IMG/VR virus record: IMGVR_UViG_3300034062_004844
Span: 1 to 25,652 of that record
Reading direction: 5' to 3' (one strand)
Length of the DNA stretch: 25,652 nt
Origin: a virus
The position numbers and the translations under genes were made by a program. The first letter of the stretch is position 1; each line of letters starts with the position of its first letter. The notes under the pieces are model-generated. The model saw only the letters and a program-made list of their open reading frames with translations, did no database searches and was not told where the DNA came from. Positions 1 to 6,450 of this stretch are shown piece after piece.

Positions 1-639
1 GAGGACGCCGTGGCGCGCCTCGAGCAAATCGCCCTTGCGAAGGCGGCAGAGGCCCGGATGCTGGAAAGCGCGCCGCCGACCGGGAATGAAGGAGAGATGG
101 AGGACCGGTCGGCAGCGGCCGGGGCCGATGTATCTCCCGCACACGCGGAGGCCATGGCCGACGTGGCTGAGGAGCTGGACGCCGCGGAGGCCGCGCTTGA
201 TGCGCTTGACCTCGACGAGGCGAACGCCCGCGTGGTGGCTGCTGTCATCGAGAGCCTCCGCGAGGCGCGCGGCTACCTGGGCATCGGGCCTAAGGTCGAG
301 GCCGAGACGGAGCTTCACGAGGAAGAGGACATGGCCGAGGAGGTCATGGCCGAGGCTGCGCCTACCGAGCCCACCGAAGGTACCCCGCAGGCCGCGGCGC
401 CGGAGGAGAGCGTGGCCGCTGCTGCTACGTCGGCAGGTGTCCCGGCCTCCGCGGTGGCGATGAACGGCGCCCAGGTGCAGGCCGCACAGGGCATCGTCCA
501 GGCGGTCGCCGAGGGCAAGCTCCCGCGCGCTACCGGTGTCGCGATGCTGGTGCAGTTCTTCAACATGCCGGAGGAGGCCGCTGACGCCATGATGGGCGAG
601 GTGGGCCGTAGCTTCACCATCACCACGGCGGCGCCCTAG
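1..639 (+). CDS. Portal protein, C-terminal part (cut by window edge)
   Basis: The frame is open to base 1, so the 5' part of the gene lies outside the window; the GTG at 10 is probably an internal valine. The visible part is an acidic, alanine-rich linker (about residues 60-150) followed by a compact helical end beginning MNGAQVQAAQGIVQAV and including a LPRATGVAMLVQFFNM-type segment. I recall this arrangement, NGAQV, a LPR turn and a methionine- or phenylalanine-rich helix, from the C-termini of dodecameric phage portal proteins, which form the DNA entry ring at the capsid vertex. Position just before scaffold and capsid genes fits. The stop TAG (637-639) overlaps the next GTG by one base. 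The family call rests on this tail only; an internal head protein cannot be excluded. Confidence 0.6.
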   Translation, partial: EDAVARLEQIALAKAAEARMLESAPPTGNEGEMEDRSAAAGADVSPAHAEAMADVAEELDAAEAALDALDLDEANARVVAAVIESLREARGYLGIGPKVEAETELHEEEDMAEEVMAEAAPTEPTEGTPQAAAPEESVAAAATSAGVPASAVAMNGAQVQAAQGIVQAVAEGKLPRATGVAMLVQFFNMPEEAADAMMGEVGRSFTITTAAP

Positions 640-1073
640 TGCCGTTCCTGTCCGACCGCCAGCGCGACTATCTGAAGCGGGAGGCCCCGGAGGTTTACCG
701 GCGCTTCCTGCGCGACGAGCGCGCGATGGGCTTTGAGCTGCGGGCGCCTGTCGAGGTGGCTGCGGTTGCGAAGCGTGGACTCGCGAACCGCGAGAAGTAC
801 AACCGAGGCGGGACCCTCGTCGGCGCGAGGAGGGCCTCCCAGCTCGCCGACCGCGAGGTCGTCAGCATCGACACGATTAGGCGCATGGTCGCATACTTCG
901 ATAGGCACGAAGGCGACCTCGACGCCCCCGCAGCGAAGCCAGGGCACCCGGAGTATCCGAGCGCCGGTCGCATCGCGTGGGACCTTTGGGGCGGAGCACC
1001 GGGTAGGGCGTGGGCGCGAAGGCAACTAGCAGTATGGGAGCGCGTGCAATCCGCACGCGAGGAGGAAGGATGA
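639..1073 (+). CDS. Conserved phage head-region protein of unknown function
   Basis: A 144-residue protein starting at GTG 639, overlapping the portal stop. It is rich in arginine and helical at the N-terminus. The middle carries RGLANREKYNRGGTLVGARR followed by a helix with IDTIRRMVAYFDRHEGD, and the C-terminal half has PSAGRIAWDLWGGAPGRAW. I recall the combination of a glycine-rich GGT turn, a RRM-x-x-[YF]F-x-RHE helix and an IAW-LWGG-GRAW segment from proteins of phage head gene clusters, sometimes as a domain of larger proteins near portal or protease genes. I do not know its biochemical role. It sits between portal and probable scaffold, so a part in capsid assembly is likely. The stop TGA 1071-1073 overlaps the next ATG. 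Confidence 0.6.
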   Translation: MPFLSDRQRDYLKREAPEVYRRFLRDERAMGFELRAPVEVAAVAKRGLANREKYNRGGTLVGARRASQLADREVVSIDTIRRMVAYFDRHEGDLDAPAAKPGHPEYPSAGRIAWDLWGGAPGRAWARRQLAVWERVQSAREEEG

Positions 1074-1624
1074 GCACCGAAGAGACGACGACGACGACGG
1101 CAGAGGCCAGCGACAACGGGGCGGGCGCACGTATCCGCCAGCTCGTGGCGCGGGTCAAGGAGCTGGAGGGGCGCGTGGCTGAGCTGGCGCCGCTCGCCGA
1201 GAACGCCGAGAAGTACAAGGCGCAGATCGAGGAGGTCAAGGCCGCGAGCAAGGCAGAGCGCGAGGCCCTCCGCACGGAGCGCGAAATCGCCGCGGCGGGC
1301 ATCACCGATGCCGAGGGGATTGACGTCGTGCAGACGTTCTACTCACGCCTCCCGCAGGAGGGGCGCCCTCCTCTCGCGGAGTGGCTCGGCAACAAGGACG
1401 GCCTCCCCAAGGCGGTTCGCGCCTACCTCGCGGAGGCCGCGCCAGCTGCGCCTGCCGCCCCCACGGGGCCGACCACTACCGCGATGCCAAAGGCCAACGC
1501 CGGTACGGTCACGCAGACCCCGCCCGCCACTACGGCGTGGACGCCGGAGAGCATCATGAGGCTCTCGCCTGCGGAGTTCAAGGCGAACGCGGCGGCAATC
1601 AAGGCGGCGCTCTCGGCGCCTTGA
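1070..1624 (+). CDS. Probable capsid scaffold protein
   Basis: A 184-residue protein. The start ATG 1070 overlaps the previous stop (ATGA) and is preceded by GGAGGAAGG, so the in-frame upstream start at 1010 is not used here. It opens with a threonine-rich acidic stretch, then a long charged coiled coil (about residues 20-75, with RQLVARVKELEGRVAEL heptads), a helical middle, an alanine/proline/threonine linker, and a short C-terminal helical end with SIMRLSPAEFKAN. Length, coiled coil, flexible linker and C-terminal helix directly upstream of the major capsid gene are typical of phage scaffold proteins, which template procapsid assembly and bind the capsid protein through their C-terminus. 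No protease is visible in the window. Moderately sure by context and architecture, not by a signature motif. Confidence 0.65.
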   Translation: MSTEETTTTTAEASDNGAGARIRQLVARVKELEGRVAELAPLAENAEKYKAQIEEVKAASKAEREALRTEREIAAAGITDAEGIDVVQTFYSRLPQEGRPPLAEWLGNKDGLPKAVRAYLAEAAPAAPAAPTGPTTTAMPKANAGTVTQTPPATTAWTPESIMRLSPAEFKANAAAIKAALSAP

Positions 1625-1650
1625 CAGTCTGTCACACGCGGGCATACCCT
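1621..1650 (+). promoter_or_regulatory. Candidate sigma70-like promoter upstream of the major capsid gene
   Basis: TTGACA at 1621-1626 is a perfect -35 hexamer; 18 bases later TACCCT (1645-1650) matches a -10 box at three of six positions. It starts inside the stop of the scaffold gene and lies about 90 bases upstream of the capsid start, in the first real gap (116 bases) of the head cluster. An extra promoter for the most abundant virion protein would make sense. The weak -10 keeps this tentative. Confidence 0.4.
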
Positions 1651-1654
1651 AGCG

Positions 1655-1672
1655 GTGGGGGGACACCCCCAC
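1655..1672 (+). other. G/C hairpin in the capsid leader
   Basis: A perfect 7-base stem, GTGGGGG and CCCCCAC, closes a 4-base loop (GACA). It lies in the leader between the candidate promoter and the capsid ribosome binding site (TAGGAGG around 1730). There is no T run, so it is not a classical terminator; 5' mRNA stabilisation is one possibility. Confidence 0.45.
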
Positions 1673-1740
1673 GCGCTCGGGGCAAGCTCCCGTAAAAAGC
1701 GACAGGCGCGGCAAACCTCGAACCTACATAGGAGGCCACT

Positions 1741-2664
1741 ATGGCCAATATCGATTTTGCCGCTCTCGACGGCAACGCCCGCGCCGCTGCGGTGCTCTAT
1801 CAGTCTATCGTGATGAAGCTCGCCGACACCGGCAGCCTCCGCAACGCGCCGTGCTTCCTCAACGTTGGCAGCGTGAACGGCAGCGGCTCCGACTCGATCC
1901 AGGTGCCCGTGGTCGGCCTCAACGGTACCGACATCATGAGCGCCCCCGGTGACGGTGTGAGCGTTTCCAATACCTCGATCACCTCTGCCGCGGCTACGGT
2001 CGTTGTGGCGCGGCAGGCGCTCCGATACGACCTTAGCGACCTGGCGCGCATCACGGGCTCTGTGCCCGGTGGCGTGGACCTCGAGGGCCTGTCGAACGCG
2101 ATGGTCGCGGCGTTTAACGGCCGCTTCAACCAGCTCGCGTGCGCGCTCTCCTCGGGCTTCGCTACGCAGGTTGGTTCTACCGGCGTTGACCTCACTACGG
2201 ATACCTTCTACTCCGCCATCTTCGCGCTTCAGCTCCAGAGCGTGATGGGTGAGTATGACTGCATCCTGCACCCGCAGCAGTACAACGACCTCATGTCCAG
2301 CCTCCGCGCTGAGACTGGCCCGGCGCAGTACGTCGCGGCGAACCAGGAGCAGACTTCTGCACTTGGATCGAGCTTCAAGGGAAAGTTGTTCGGGGTGAAC
2401 TGCCACGTGTCCTCGTATGTCCCGTCCGTCGGGGGCGTGGACTACAGGGGGATGATGCTTGGCAATGGCGCCATCGCATACGCCCTCGGCACCCCGGCCC
2501 CCATCCAGGCGGCTGGCGGTGTCATCATCCCGGCGGGCGCCCCCGTGGCGGTCGAGTGGGAGCGTGACGCGGCCTCGGGTCTGACCAAGGTTGTCGGCAG
2601 CGCCTTCCTCGGCGTTGCGGAGCTTCAGGACCTTAAGGGCGTCGGCATCCTGTCCGACCTCTAA
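1741..2664 (+). CDS. Major capsid protein (HK97-fold type)
   Basis: A 307-residue protein with ATG 1741 behind TAGGAGG. It forms the icosahedral shell. Features seen: low charge, many small residues, and a beta-rich core with alternating Gly/Ser/Thr/Val. A long central helix region (NAMVAAFNGRFNQLACALS) is followed by VDLTTDTFYSAIFALQ and a segment resembling the HK97 P-domain strand (YDCILHPQQYNDL). The C-terminus IIPAGAPVAVEWERDAASG is of the kind that ends many HK97-fold capsid proteins. It follows a scaffold-like gene directly and has its own leader with a candidate promoter. The protein has no long N-terminal delta domain, matching a separate scaffold. Two hairpins follow the stop. The call rests on gene position, length and composition; no signature sequence proves it. 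Confidence 0.8.
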   Translation: MANIDFAALDGNARAAAVLYQSIVMKLADTGSLRNAPCFLNVGSVNGSGSDSIQVPVVGLNGTDIMSAPGDGVSVSNTSITSAAATVVVARQALRYDLSDLARITGSVPGGVDLEGLSNAMVAAFNGRFNQLACALSSGFATQVGSTGVDLTTDTFYSAIFALQLQSVMGEYDCILHPQQYNDLMSSLRAETGPAQYVAANQEQTSALGSSFKGKLFGVNCHVSSYVPSVGGVDYRGMMLGNGAIAYALGTPAPIQAAGGVIIPAGAPVAVEWERDAASGLTKVVGSAFLGVAELQDLKGVGILSDL

Positions 2665-2671
2665 GGGGTCT

Positions 2672-2727
2672 GCTAGGCACCGCTGCCTAGCGCGCTGGCG
2701 TGTCCGTGCTTATGGTACGGGCACGCC
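2672..2727 (+). other. Tandem hairpins after the major capsid gene
   Basis: Two stem-loops stand side by side in the gap after the capsid stop. The first (2672-2691) is a perfect 8-base stem, GCTAGGCA with TGCCTAGC, around CCGC. The second (2697-2727) is an 11-base stem, GGCGTGTCCGT with ACGGGCACGCC including one G-T pair, around a 9-base loop. No T run follows and the next ribosome binding site (TAAGGAG, 2736) comes 8 bases later. They could be a partial terminator or a 3' end that protects capsid mRNA. Confidence 0.6.
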
Positions 2728-2748
2728 TTCGTGCGTAAGGAGAGAACA

Positions 2749-3378
2749 ATGGCGGCGAACTTCGGCGCACCCGACCCCACCTTTGCGGCCCAGCCCGCGT
2801 CCCGTCCGCAGGGGATGGCTACCCTGCTCAACCTGCCGAGCAATGCGGCGTGGTGGTACACCCATCACCCGGGCCACTGGCAATGCGTCGAGGGTGAGTG
2901 GCTCCCCGACCTCGGGCAGATGGTCGCCATCCCCGGGCTGAACCGGGTTGATAAGAACGGCGATACCGCCCTCGCAGAGGTCCACCTCGGGAAGAAGGGC
3001 ATCACGATCATCCCGTGGGAGGTCGAGCCCGGCGGCTATTGCATCCAGTATGCGGGGAGCAACGGGCCTGTCTTCCTCTCAAAGTGGGAGAAGCCTAAGC
3101 TCGTCGCCGGTCAGGTCCGCATGAGCGTGGACACCGAGGGCTACCGCGCGTTCTGCCGCCGCCTCGTCGCGGACGGGACGATCAAGATCCCGGACCCCGA
3201 CTTTATCGGCGTCATCATCGAGCGCCAGGAGCGGATCGTCACGGAGCATCAGACCCGTGCGCCGACGCACCCGGGTAGCGCCCTCGCACTGCCGGTCGAG
3301 TCCAAGCGCCTCGACGACATGCGCGCCGCACGTGAGCGCATGTACGCCGCGCCGAAGGCCTCCAAGGTGAAGCCGTGA
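2749..3378 (+). CDS. Head-region protein of unknown function
   Basis: A 209-residue protein. ATG 2749 is chosen over the in-frame GTG 2731 because TAAGGAG (2736-2742) is properly spaced before it. I do not recognise the family. The N-terminal third has tryptophans and histidines (WWYTHHPGHWQC), the middle looks beta-rich (GITIIPWEVEPGGYCIQY), and the C-terminal third is helical and basic, ending in KASKVKP. No signal peptide or membrane segment. Immediately after the major capsid gene one often finds decoration, head-completion or vertex proteins; the soluble basic tail would suit a protein touching DNA or the capsid interior, but this is inference from position only. The stop overlaps the start of the next small gene (GTGA). 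Confidence 0.65.
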   Translation: MAANFGAPDPTFAAQPASRPQGMATLLNLPSNAAWWYTHHPGHWQCVEGEWLPDLGQMVAIPGLNRVDKNGDTALAEVHLGKKGITIIPWEVEPGGYCIQYAGSNGPVFLSKWEKPKLVAGQVRMSVDTEGYRAFCRRLVADGTIKIPDPDFIGVIIERQERIVTEHQTRAPTHPGSALALPVESKRLDDMRAARERMYAAPKASKVKP

Positions 3379-3518
3379 GCGGGGAGCGCAAGGACATCGC
3401 CGCCGCAAAGGATGCGATGACGCGCCGCCTTGTCGAGGGCGGGATGCCAGCACGGCGTGCCGAGGAAATCGCGCGTGAGCAGGCGCGTAAGGCAGACCGG
3501 CGCGAACGCGATAAGTAA
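3375..3518 (+). CDS. Small basic helical protein (47 aa)
   Basis: A short gene starting at GTG 3375, overlapping the previous stop by four bases (GTGA), with AAGGTGA at 3364-3370 as ribosome binding site, and stopping at TAA 3516-3518. The product is very highly charged (begins MSGERKDIAAAKDAM, ends RKADRRERDK) and predicted helical, with GGMPARRAEEIAREQARK in the middle. The overlap, the ribosome binding site and the tight fit to the next gene (15 bases) support it as real. I recall similar tiny charged proteins between capsid and head-tail connector genes in other phages, without a known function. Confidence 0.6.
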   Translation: MSGERKDIAAAKDAMTRRLVEGGMPARRAEEIAREQARKADRRERDK

Positions 3519-3533
3519 CGGCAGGGGGGCACG

Positions 3534-4295
3534 ATGAGCATCGCCGAGACGCTTTACACCGCGCGGTTTCGCTCTAGCGAGACGATTGAGCGCGGGCGCT
3601 CCCAGGTGCTCCAGTGCCCCGTCTACCGGGCGGGTGCGCTCGTCGCTCCCATCTCTGGGGCGCTGACGGTCTACCGTGCGGATGGAACGGTCGTGGTCAA
3701 CGCCGCGGCTGTCGCCATCACGGGTAGCATCGCGACGTATGCGCTGGCCGACACGGTGACGTCCTCCCTCGCGCTCGAGGAGGGATGGCTCCTTGAGTGG
3801 ACGCTGGTAATGACGGCGACGGTTACCAATGTCTTCCGCAATGACGGCGCCCTCGTGAGGCGCACGCTCTACCCGGTCGTCACGGACGCTGACCTCTTCC
3901 GTCGGCATAGCGACCTCCCGGCGCTCCTCGCGGCGGGGACCACGTCGTATCAGGAGTACCTGGACGAAGCGTGGGCCACGCTCACGAACCGCCTCGTGGC
4001 GCAGGGGCGACGGCCCTATCTGGTCATTCAGCCGAGCGCGCTGCGGGACGTTCACGTGGCGCTGACGCTTCAGATGGTCTTCATCGATTTCCAGACCAGC
4101 GCCGGAGACGGCGGCCGGTGGCAGGCTCTCGCGGAGCATTACGGCCGGGCATACACGGAGGCATGGGGCCAGCTCCGTTTCAGCTACGACGAGGCGGACG
4201 ACAACCGCGTGAACCCGAACACGAAGAAGAGCGGGACTAGCACCGTTTGGCTGAACGGCCGCGGCGGCTACCCTCGCTTCGGTGGGTTCTACTAA
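3534..4295 (+). CDS. Probable head-tail connector/adaptor protein
   Basis: A 253-residue protein with ATG 3534 behind CAGGGGGGCACG. The N-terminal about 120 residues look like a beta sandwich (alternating APISGALTVYRADGTVVVN, then ALEEGWLLEWTL). The following segment is helical (TDADLFRRHSDLPALLA, YQEYLDEAWATLTNRLVAQG) and resembles the helical part of gp6/gp15-type adaptors. The end (RVNPNTKKSGTSTVWLNGRG) is polar and possibly extended. Such adaptors sit under the portal ring and join head to tail. The position between capsid genes and tail tube genes fits. The beta-plus-helix layout is not diagnostic, so the exact role stays open. The stop TAA overlaps the next ATG by one base. Confidence 0.5.
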   Translation: MSIAETLYTARFRSSETIERGRSQVLQCPVYRAGALVAPISGALTVYRADGTVVVNAAAVAITGSIATYALADTVTSSLALEEGWLLEWTLVMTATVTNVFRNDGALVRRTLYPVVTDADLFRRHSDLPALLAAGTTSYQEYLDEAWATLTNRLVAQGRRPYLVIQPSALRDVHVALTLQMVFIDFQTSAGDGGRWQALAEHYGRAYTEAWGQLRFSYDEADDNRVNPNTKKSGTSTVWLNGRGGYPRFGGFY

Positions 4296-4738
4296 TGGCG
4301 AGCAAGACCGTAAGGCAGCTCCGCGAGGACGTGACCGCGCGGATCCTCACGCTCACCGGGTGGAAAGAGTCACGCGTGGCTCCCGACAACTTTGGGCGGG
4401 ATGCGGACTCCATCGCGCATAAGGCGTTCGCGGTGCACCCCACCTCTACGGATGACCTGCGCGCCTACCGCGGGCGACCTGCCGAGGGCCTCCTCGTCGA
4501 GACTACCCTCGAGGTGCGGTATTCGTGGCGCCTCACGCCGAAGGGCATGAGCGACAGCTATGACGACGCCCTCGATGGCGAGCAGTCCATCGTGAACTGC
4601 CTCATGGCGTACGACACGGCGTGGCCGCAGTCGTACAAGGTGCAGCTCATGACCGCCACGAGGGAGTCCAACGTCATCGGCGAATGGGTCGTCGGTGTGC
4701 TAACGTTCCGCATCGTCCACACGCTTCCGCTTCAGTAG
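4295..4738 (+). CDS. Probable tail terminator / tail completion protein
   Basis: A 147-residue protein. ATG 4295 shares its first base with the preceding TAA, so the longer in-frame start (4247) inside the previous gene is rejected. The layout is an N-terminal helix (TVRQLREDVTARIL), a beta region with TTLEVRYSWRL, a helix SIVNCLMAYDTAW, and a last strand VVGVLTFRIVHTLPL. A short alpha-beta protein ending in a strand of the form L-x-F-x-I-x-H, placed one gene before the tail tube protein, is what is expected of a gpU/gp17-type tail terminator, which caps the tube and meets the connector. Inference from position and secondary structure only. Nine bases separate it from the tube gene. Confidence 0.5.
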   Translation: MASKTVRQLREDVTARILTLTGWKESRVAPDNFGRDADSIAHKAFAVHPTSTDDLRAYRGRPAEGLLVETTLEVRYSWRLTPKGMSDSYDDALDGEQSIVNCLMAYDTAWPQSYKVQLMTATRESNVIGEWVVGVLTFRIVHTLPLQ

Positions 4739-4747
4739 GGGGTTCTC

Positions 4748-5239
4748 ATGGCTCTTCCCATCGTTAAGAATTTTCGAGACGGCCAGATCGTTCTGAAGGA
4801 TGGGACCGGCACTCCCATCTCGATTACCGTCGAGTTCGAGAGTGGTGACTTCTCCATCTCGGGCGTGTCGGCGAACTCCAATACGGAGGTCACGACGTAC
4901 CTGGACCGAGGCTCCCTCGGGACCGTGCGCCTCACGTCGCAGAGCTTCCCCACGTGGTCGTTCTCGGCGCATATGACGGAGCTGTCTGATGCTACCTCCA
5001 AGACGCTTTGGGACGCGGTCAATAAGACCGGCACCTTCGCTACCGCCGTCAGCACGATCACCAACAGCGACGCCTATGGGCTTGACTGCCTCATCGTGAT
5101 CGAGGGAACCACGCTCGGGGAGGCCACGGATCACACCCTGACCCTCACCGCAAACCGCATCTCGATTGATTTCTCGGAGGGAGATCCGAACACTTTCACG
5201 GTGAACGGGACTTGCTACGGTACGATCACGGCCGTCTGA
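4748..5239 (+). CDS. Major tail (tube) protein
   Basis: A 163-residue, almost entirely beta protein (DGQIVLKDGTGTPISITVEF, then YLDRGSLGTVRLTSQSFPTW, and the end FTVNGTCYGTITAV). It builds the stacked hexameric rings of the tail tube. Supporting context: it comes directly before tail chaperone genes with a programmed frameshift and the tape measure, the order seen in siphoviruses. The pattern of a charged loop, the WSFSAHMTEL strand and helix (SDATSKTLWDAVNKTG) matches the HK97 gp6/lambda gpV-like tube fold in outline. There is no C-terminal Ig-like extension. The strong hairpin pair that follows the stop fits a gene whose transcript must be abundant. Confidence 0.7.
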   Translation: MALPIVKNFRDGQIVLKDGTGTPISITVEFESGDFSISGVSANSNTEVTTYLDRGSLGTVRLTSQSFPTWSFSAHMTELSDATSKTLWDAVNKTGTFATAVSTITNSDAYGLDCLIVIEGTTLGEATDHTLTLTANRISIDFSEGDPNTFTVNGTCYGTITAV

Positions 5240-5263
5240 ACCTGTAAGGATCGCTTACAGGTT
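5239..5263 (+). other. Perfect 10-base hairpin after tail tube gene
   Basis: AACCTGTAAG pairs perfectly with CTTACAGGTT around a 5-base GATCG loop. The stem begins on the last base of the tube gene stop codon. It is the first of two adjacent stem-loops; with the second (5268-5297) it forms a tandem terminator-like block. The right arm also contains the start of a GGTTGACG element that recurs in the window. Confidence 0.7.
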
Positions 5264-5267
5264 GACG

Positions 5268-5300
5268 CGCCCCCCGTGCTACATGGTGCGGGGGGCGTTT
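5268..5300 (+). terminator. Likely intrinsic terminator after tail tube gene
   Basis: CGCCCCCCG (5268-5276) pairs perfectly with CGGGGGGCG (5289-5297), and three inner pairs (two G-T) extend the stem to 12 bases around TACATG. It is followed by TTT. The stem is very stable; the short T run suggests partial rather than complete termination, which would lower expression of the chaperone and tape measure genes relative to the tube protein. Confidence 0.65.
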
Positions 5301-5320
5301 CACGTCCTGAGGAGAGAGAG

Positions 5321-5677
5321 ATGGAAATCAAGCTCGGGAAGTTCACCGGCACGCTGCGGAAGCCTGCCTCGTTCATGACCGCACGCGAGGTCACGATGGC
5401 CGTTGGGCAGAATGCCCTCCGCGGGCTCGGCGCTGCCCTCGGGGTGTGCTGGGGCGGGAAGCCCATGCGGTCCACGCTCGCCGCGTGCAAGTGGGACATG
5501 ATGGCGTACGGTGGCGCCGTCGTCGATGAGCTGGTCACGCTCGGCGTGCCGGAGGCGGACATTTACGCCGCCGGTCGTGAGGCGCTGGACCTCGTCATCG
5601 GGAGCCTCCCGCGCGAGGAGGAGGTGGCGACCGCCGAGGGTTTTACCGACGGGCCGACGGGGCCCTCGACGCCGTAG
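5321..5677 (+). CDS. Tail assembly chaperone, short form (gpG-like)
   Basis: A 118-residue protein. ATG 5321 is behind GAGGAGAGAG, so the in-frame ATG at 5276 inside the terminator hairpin is rejected. It starts MEIKLGKFTGTLRKPASFMT, followed by a helical body containing two glycine/alanine-rich helices, and ends in a short Gly/Pro/Thr tail after the slippery site. Proteins in this slot, between tail tube and tape measure, coat the tape measure protein during tail assembly and are absent from the finished virion. The identification is supported by the -1 frameshift signal near the 3' end and the in-phase downstream frame. Sequence itself diverges strongly across phages. Confidence 0.75.
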   Translation: MEIKLGKFTGTLRKPASFMTAREVTMAVGQNALRGLGAALGVCWGGKPMRSTLAACKWDMMAYGGAVVDELVTLGVPEADIYAAGREALDLVIGSLPREEEVATAEGFTDGPTGPSTP

Positions 5678-5871
5678 CCCTTGAGATAGGGCTCATCTAC
5701 TGCGGCGACCCGGGGGCGTTCTACACGTGGACGCGTGAGGAGCAAGAGCGCGTCCTCGCGTGGTGGCGCGTGAAGCACACCCCTCCGACGCCACCGAAGC
5801 GGGGGAAGCCGCGCGAAGGTGATAGTATGTCCCCCGAGGCGCGAGCCTTCTGGGGGCTAGGTGGCGGGTAA
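5321..5871 (+). CDS. Tail assembly chaperone, frameshifted long form (gpGT-like)
   Basis: The long product arises when ribosomes slip back one base on G GGT TTT (5638-5644) and continue in the -1 frame from TAC 5644 to TAA 5869-5871, adding 75 residues. The added domain contains VALEIGLIYCGDPGAFY, then TWTREEQERVLAWWRVK, then a proline/lysine-rich tail. The W-T-x-E-E-x-x-x-V-L-A-W-W core is of the type found in the T part of lambda-like gpGT proteins. The -1 frame has no usable start of its own ahead of this domain, so it can only be made by frameshifting. In lambda the T part recruits the tail tube protein to the tape measure complex. The next gene starts inside its last codons. Confidence 0.8.
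5638..5665 (+). promoter_or_regulatory. Programmed -1 ribosomal frameshift site
   Basis: The heptamer GGGTTTT (5638-5644) is in the right phase, read G GGT TTT in the zero frame, matching X XXY YYZ. Six bases downstream a stem GGGCC (5651-5655) with GGCCC (5661-5665) closes a 5-base loop, at the spacing usual for a stimulatory structure. The downstream -1 frame encodes a recognisable tail chaperone domain. Confidence 0.85.
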
Positions 5872-6442
5872 GCGAATCACGGTCGGGCGCGCATCGGTAG
5901 CTATCGGGCCCGAGCTTGAGGCCGCGCTCGACCGGATGATCTCCACGACCTACGTTGAAATCAAGCGCGAGGTCGAGAGCATTACGTCCGACGTGACGGA
6001 CCATGCTCGCGGGGAGTGGTACGACAACGTCACCCGCAGGACCGGGAAGACCGGCGGCGGCATTGACTACGAGATGCGCCTTACGCCCACGAAGCTACGC
6101 GGCGTCGTCTTCTCGCACACGAAGGACACGTATTACGTCCACCGTCCGGGCCCGTTCTCGCGGCTGCTCAAGCGTCTCAACGATGCGGAGTACCGCGACC
6201 TAATGACCTATTGGCGTAGGAACGGGACGCTCCCGCCGGAGTACGTGGCCGAGAGCATGACCGACCGACTAGGCCGCCGCCGTCCCGTGCGCGTGTCCAA
6301 GCGCATCGAGAACCCGCAGTCCTACGACGGGAAGAACCTATGGAAAGTCCTCGTCCTGGACTACGGTAAGCGCCTCGTAAAGATGCGCCTGCTGGACATT
6401 GACCGGGCACTTCAAGCGGCGGCTCGCCGTGTCGCAGCGTAG
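5861..6442 (+). CDS. Small tail protein of unknown role
   Basis: A 193-residue protein starting at GTG 5861, overlapping the frameshifted gene by 11 bases, with CTGGGGG just upstream. It is basic and mixed in fold: N-terminal helix (IGPELEAALDRMI), middle with HARGEWYDNVTRRTGKTGGG and an aromatic loop TYYVHRPGPFSRLLK, and a C-terminal basic helix (RLLDIDRALQAAARRVAA). The middle, a helix followed by RTGKT-G and a beta hairpin, resembles HK97 gp10-like head-tail or tail completion proteins (inference; no firm motif). Position between chaperone and tape measure is unusual for that family. No membrane segments. Confidence 0.5.
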   Translation: MAGKRITVGRASVAIGPELEAALDRMISTTYVEIKREVESITSDVTDHARGEWYDNVTRRTGKTGGGIDYEMRLTPTKLRGVVFSHTKDTYYVHRPGPFSRLLKRLNDAEYRDLMTYWRRNGTLPPEYVAESMTDRLGRRRPVRVSKRIENPQSYDGKNLWKVLVLDYGKRLVKMRLLDIDRALQAAARRVAA

Positions 6443-6450
6443 GGGGAAGC

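Noticed and set aside
1423-2406. Long minus-strand frame across scaffold and capsid genes
   Set aside because: Arg/Val/Ala-rich shadow with no recognisable motif; it would run through the capsid gene and its leader.
3249-4139. Minus-strand frame of 296 codons
   Set aside because: Shadow of the head-tail connector region; no ribosome binding site or family features.
5262-5290. TTGACG at 5262 as a promoter
   Set aside because: No -10 box at the right distance; the bases belong to the hairpin arms.
5276-5320. Upstream GTG/ATG start for the tail chaperone at 5276
   Set aside because: It lies inside the terminator stem and gives an unlikely N-terminus; ATG 5321 has a strong ribosome binding site.
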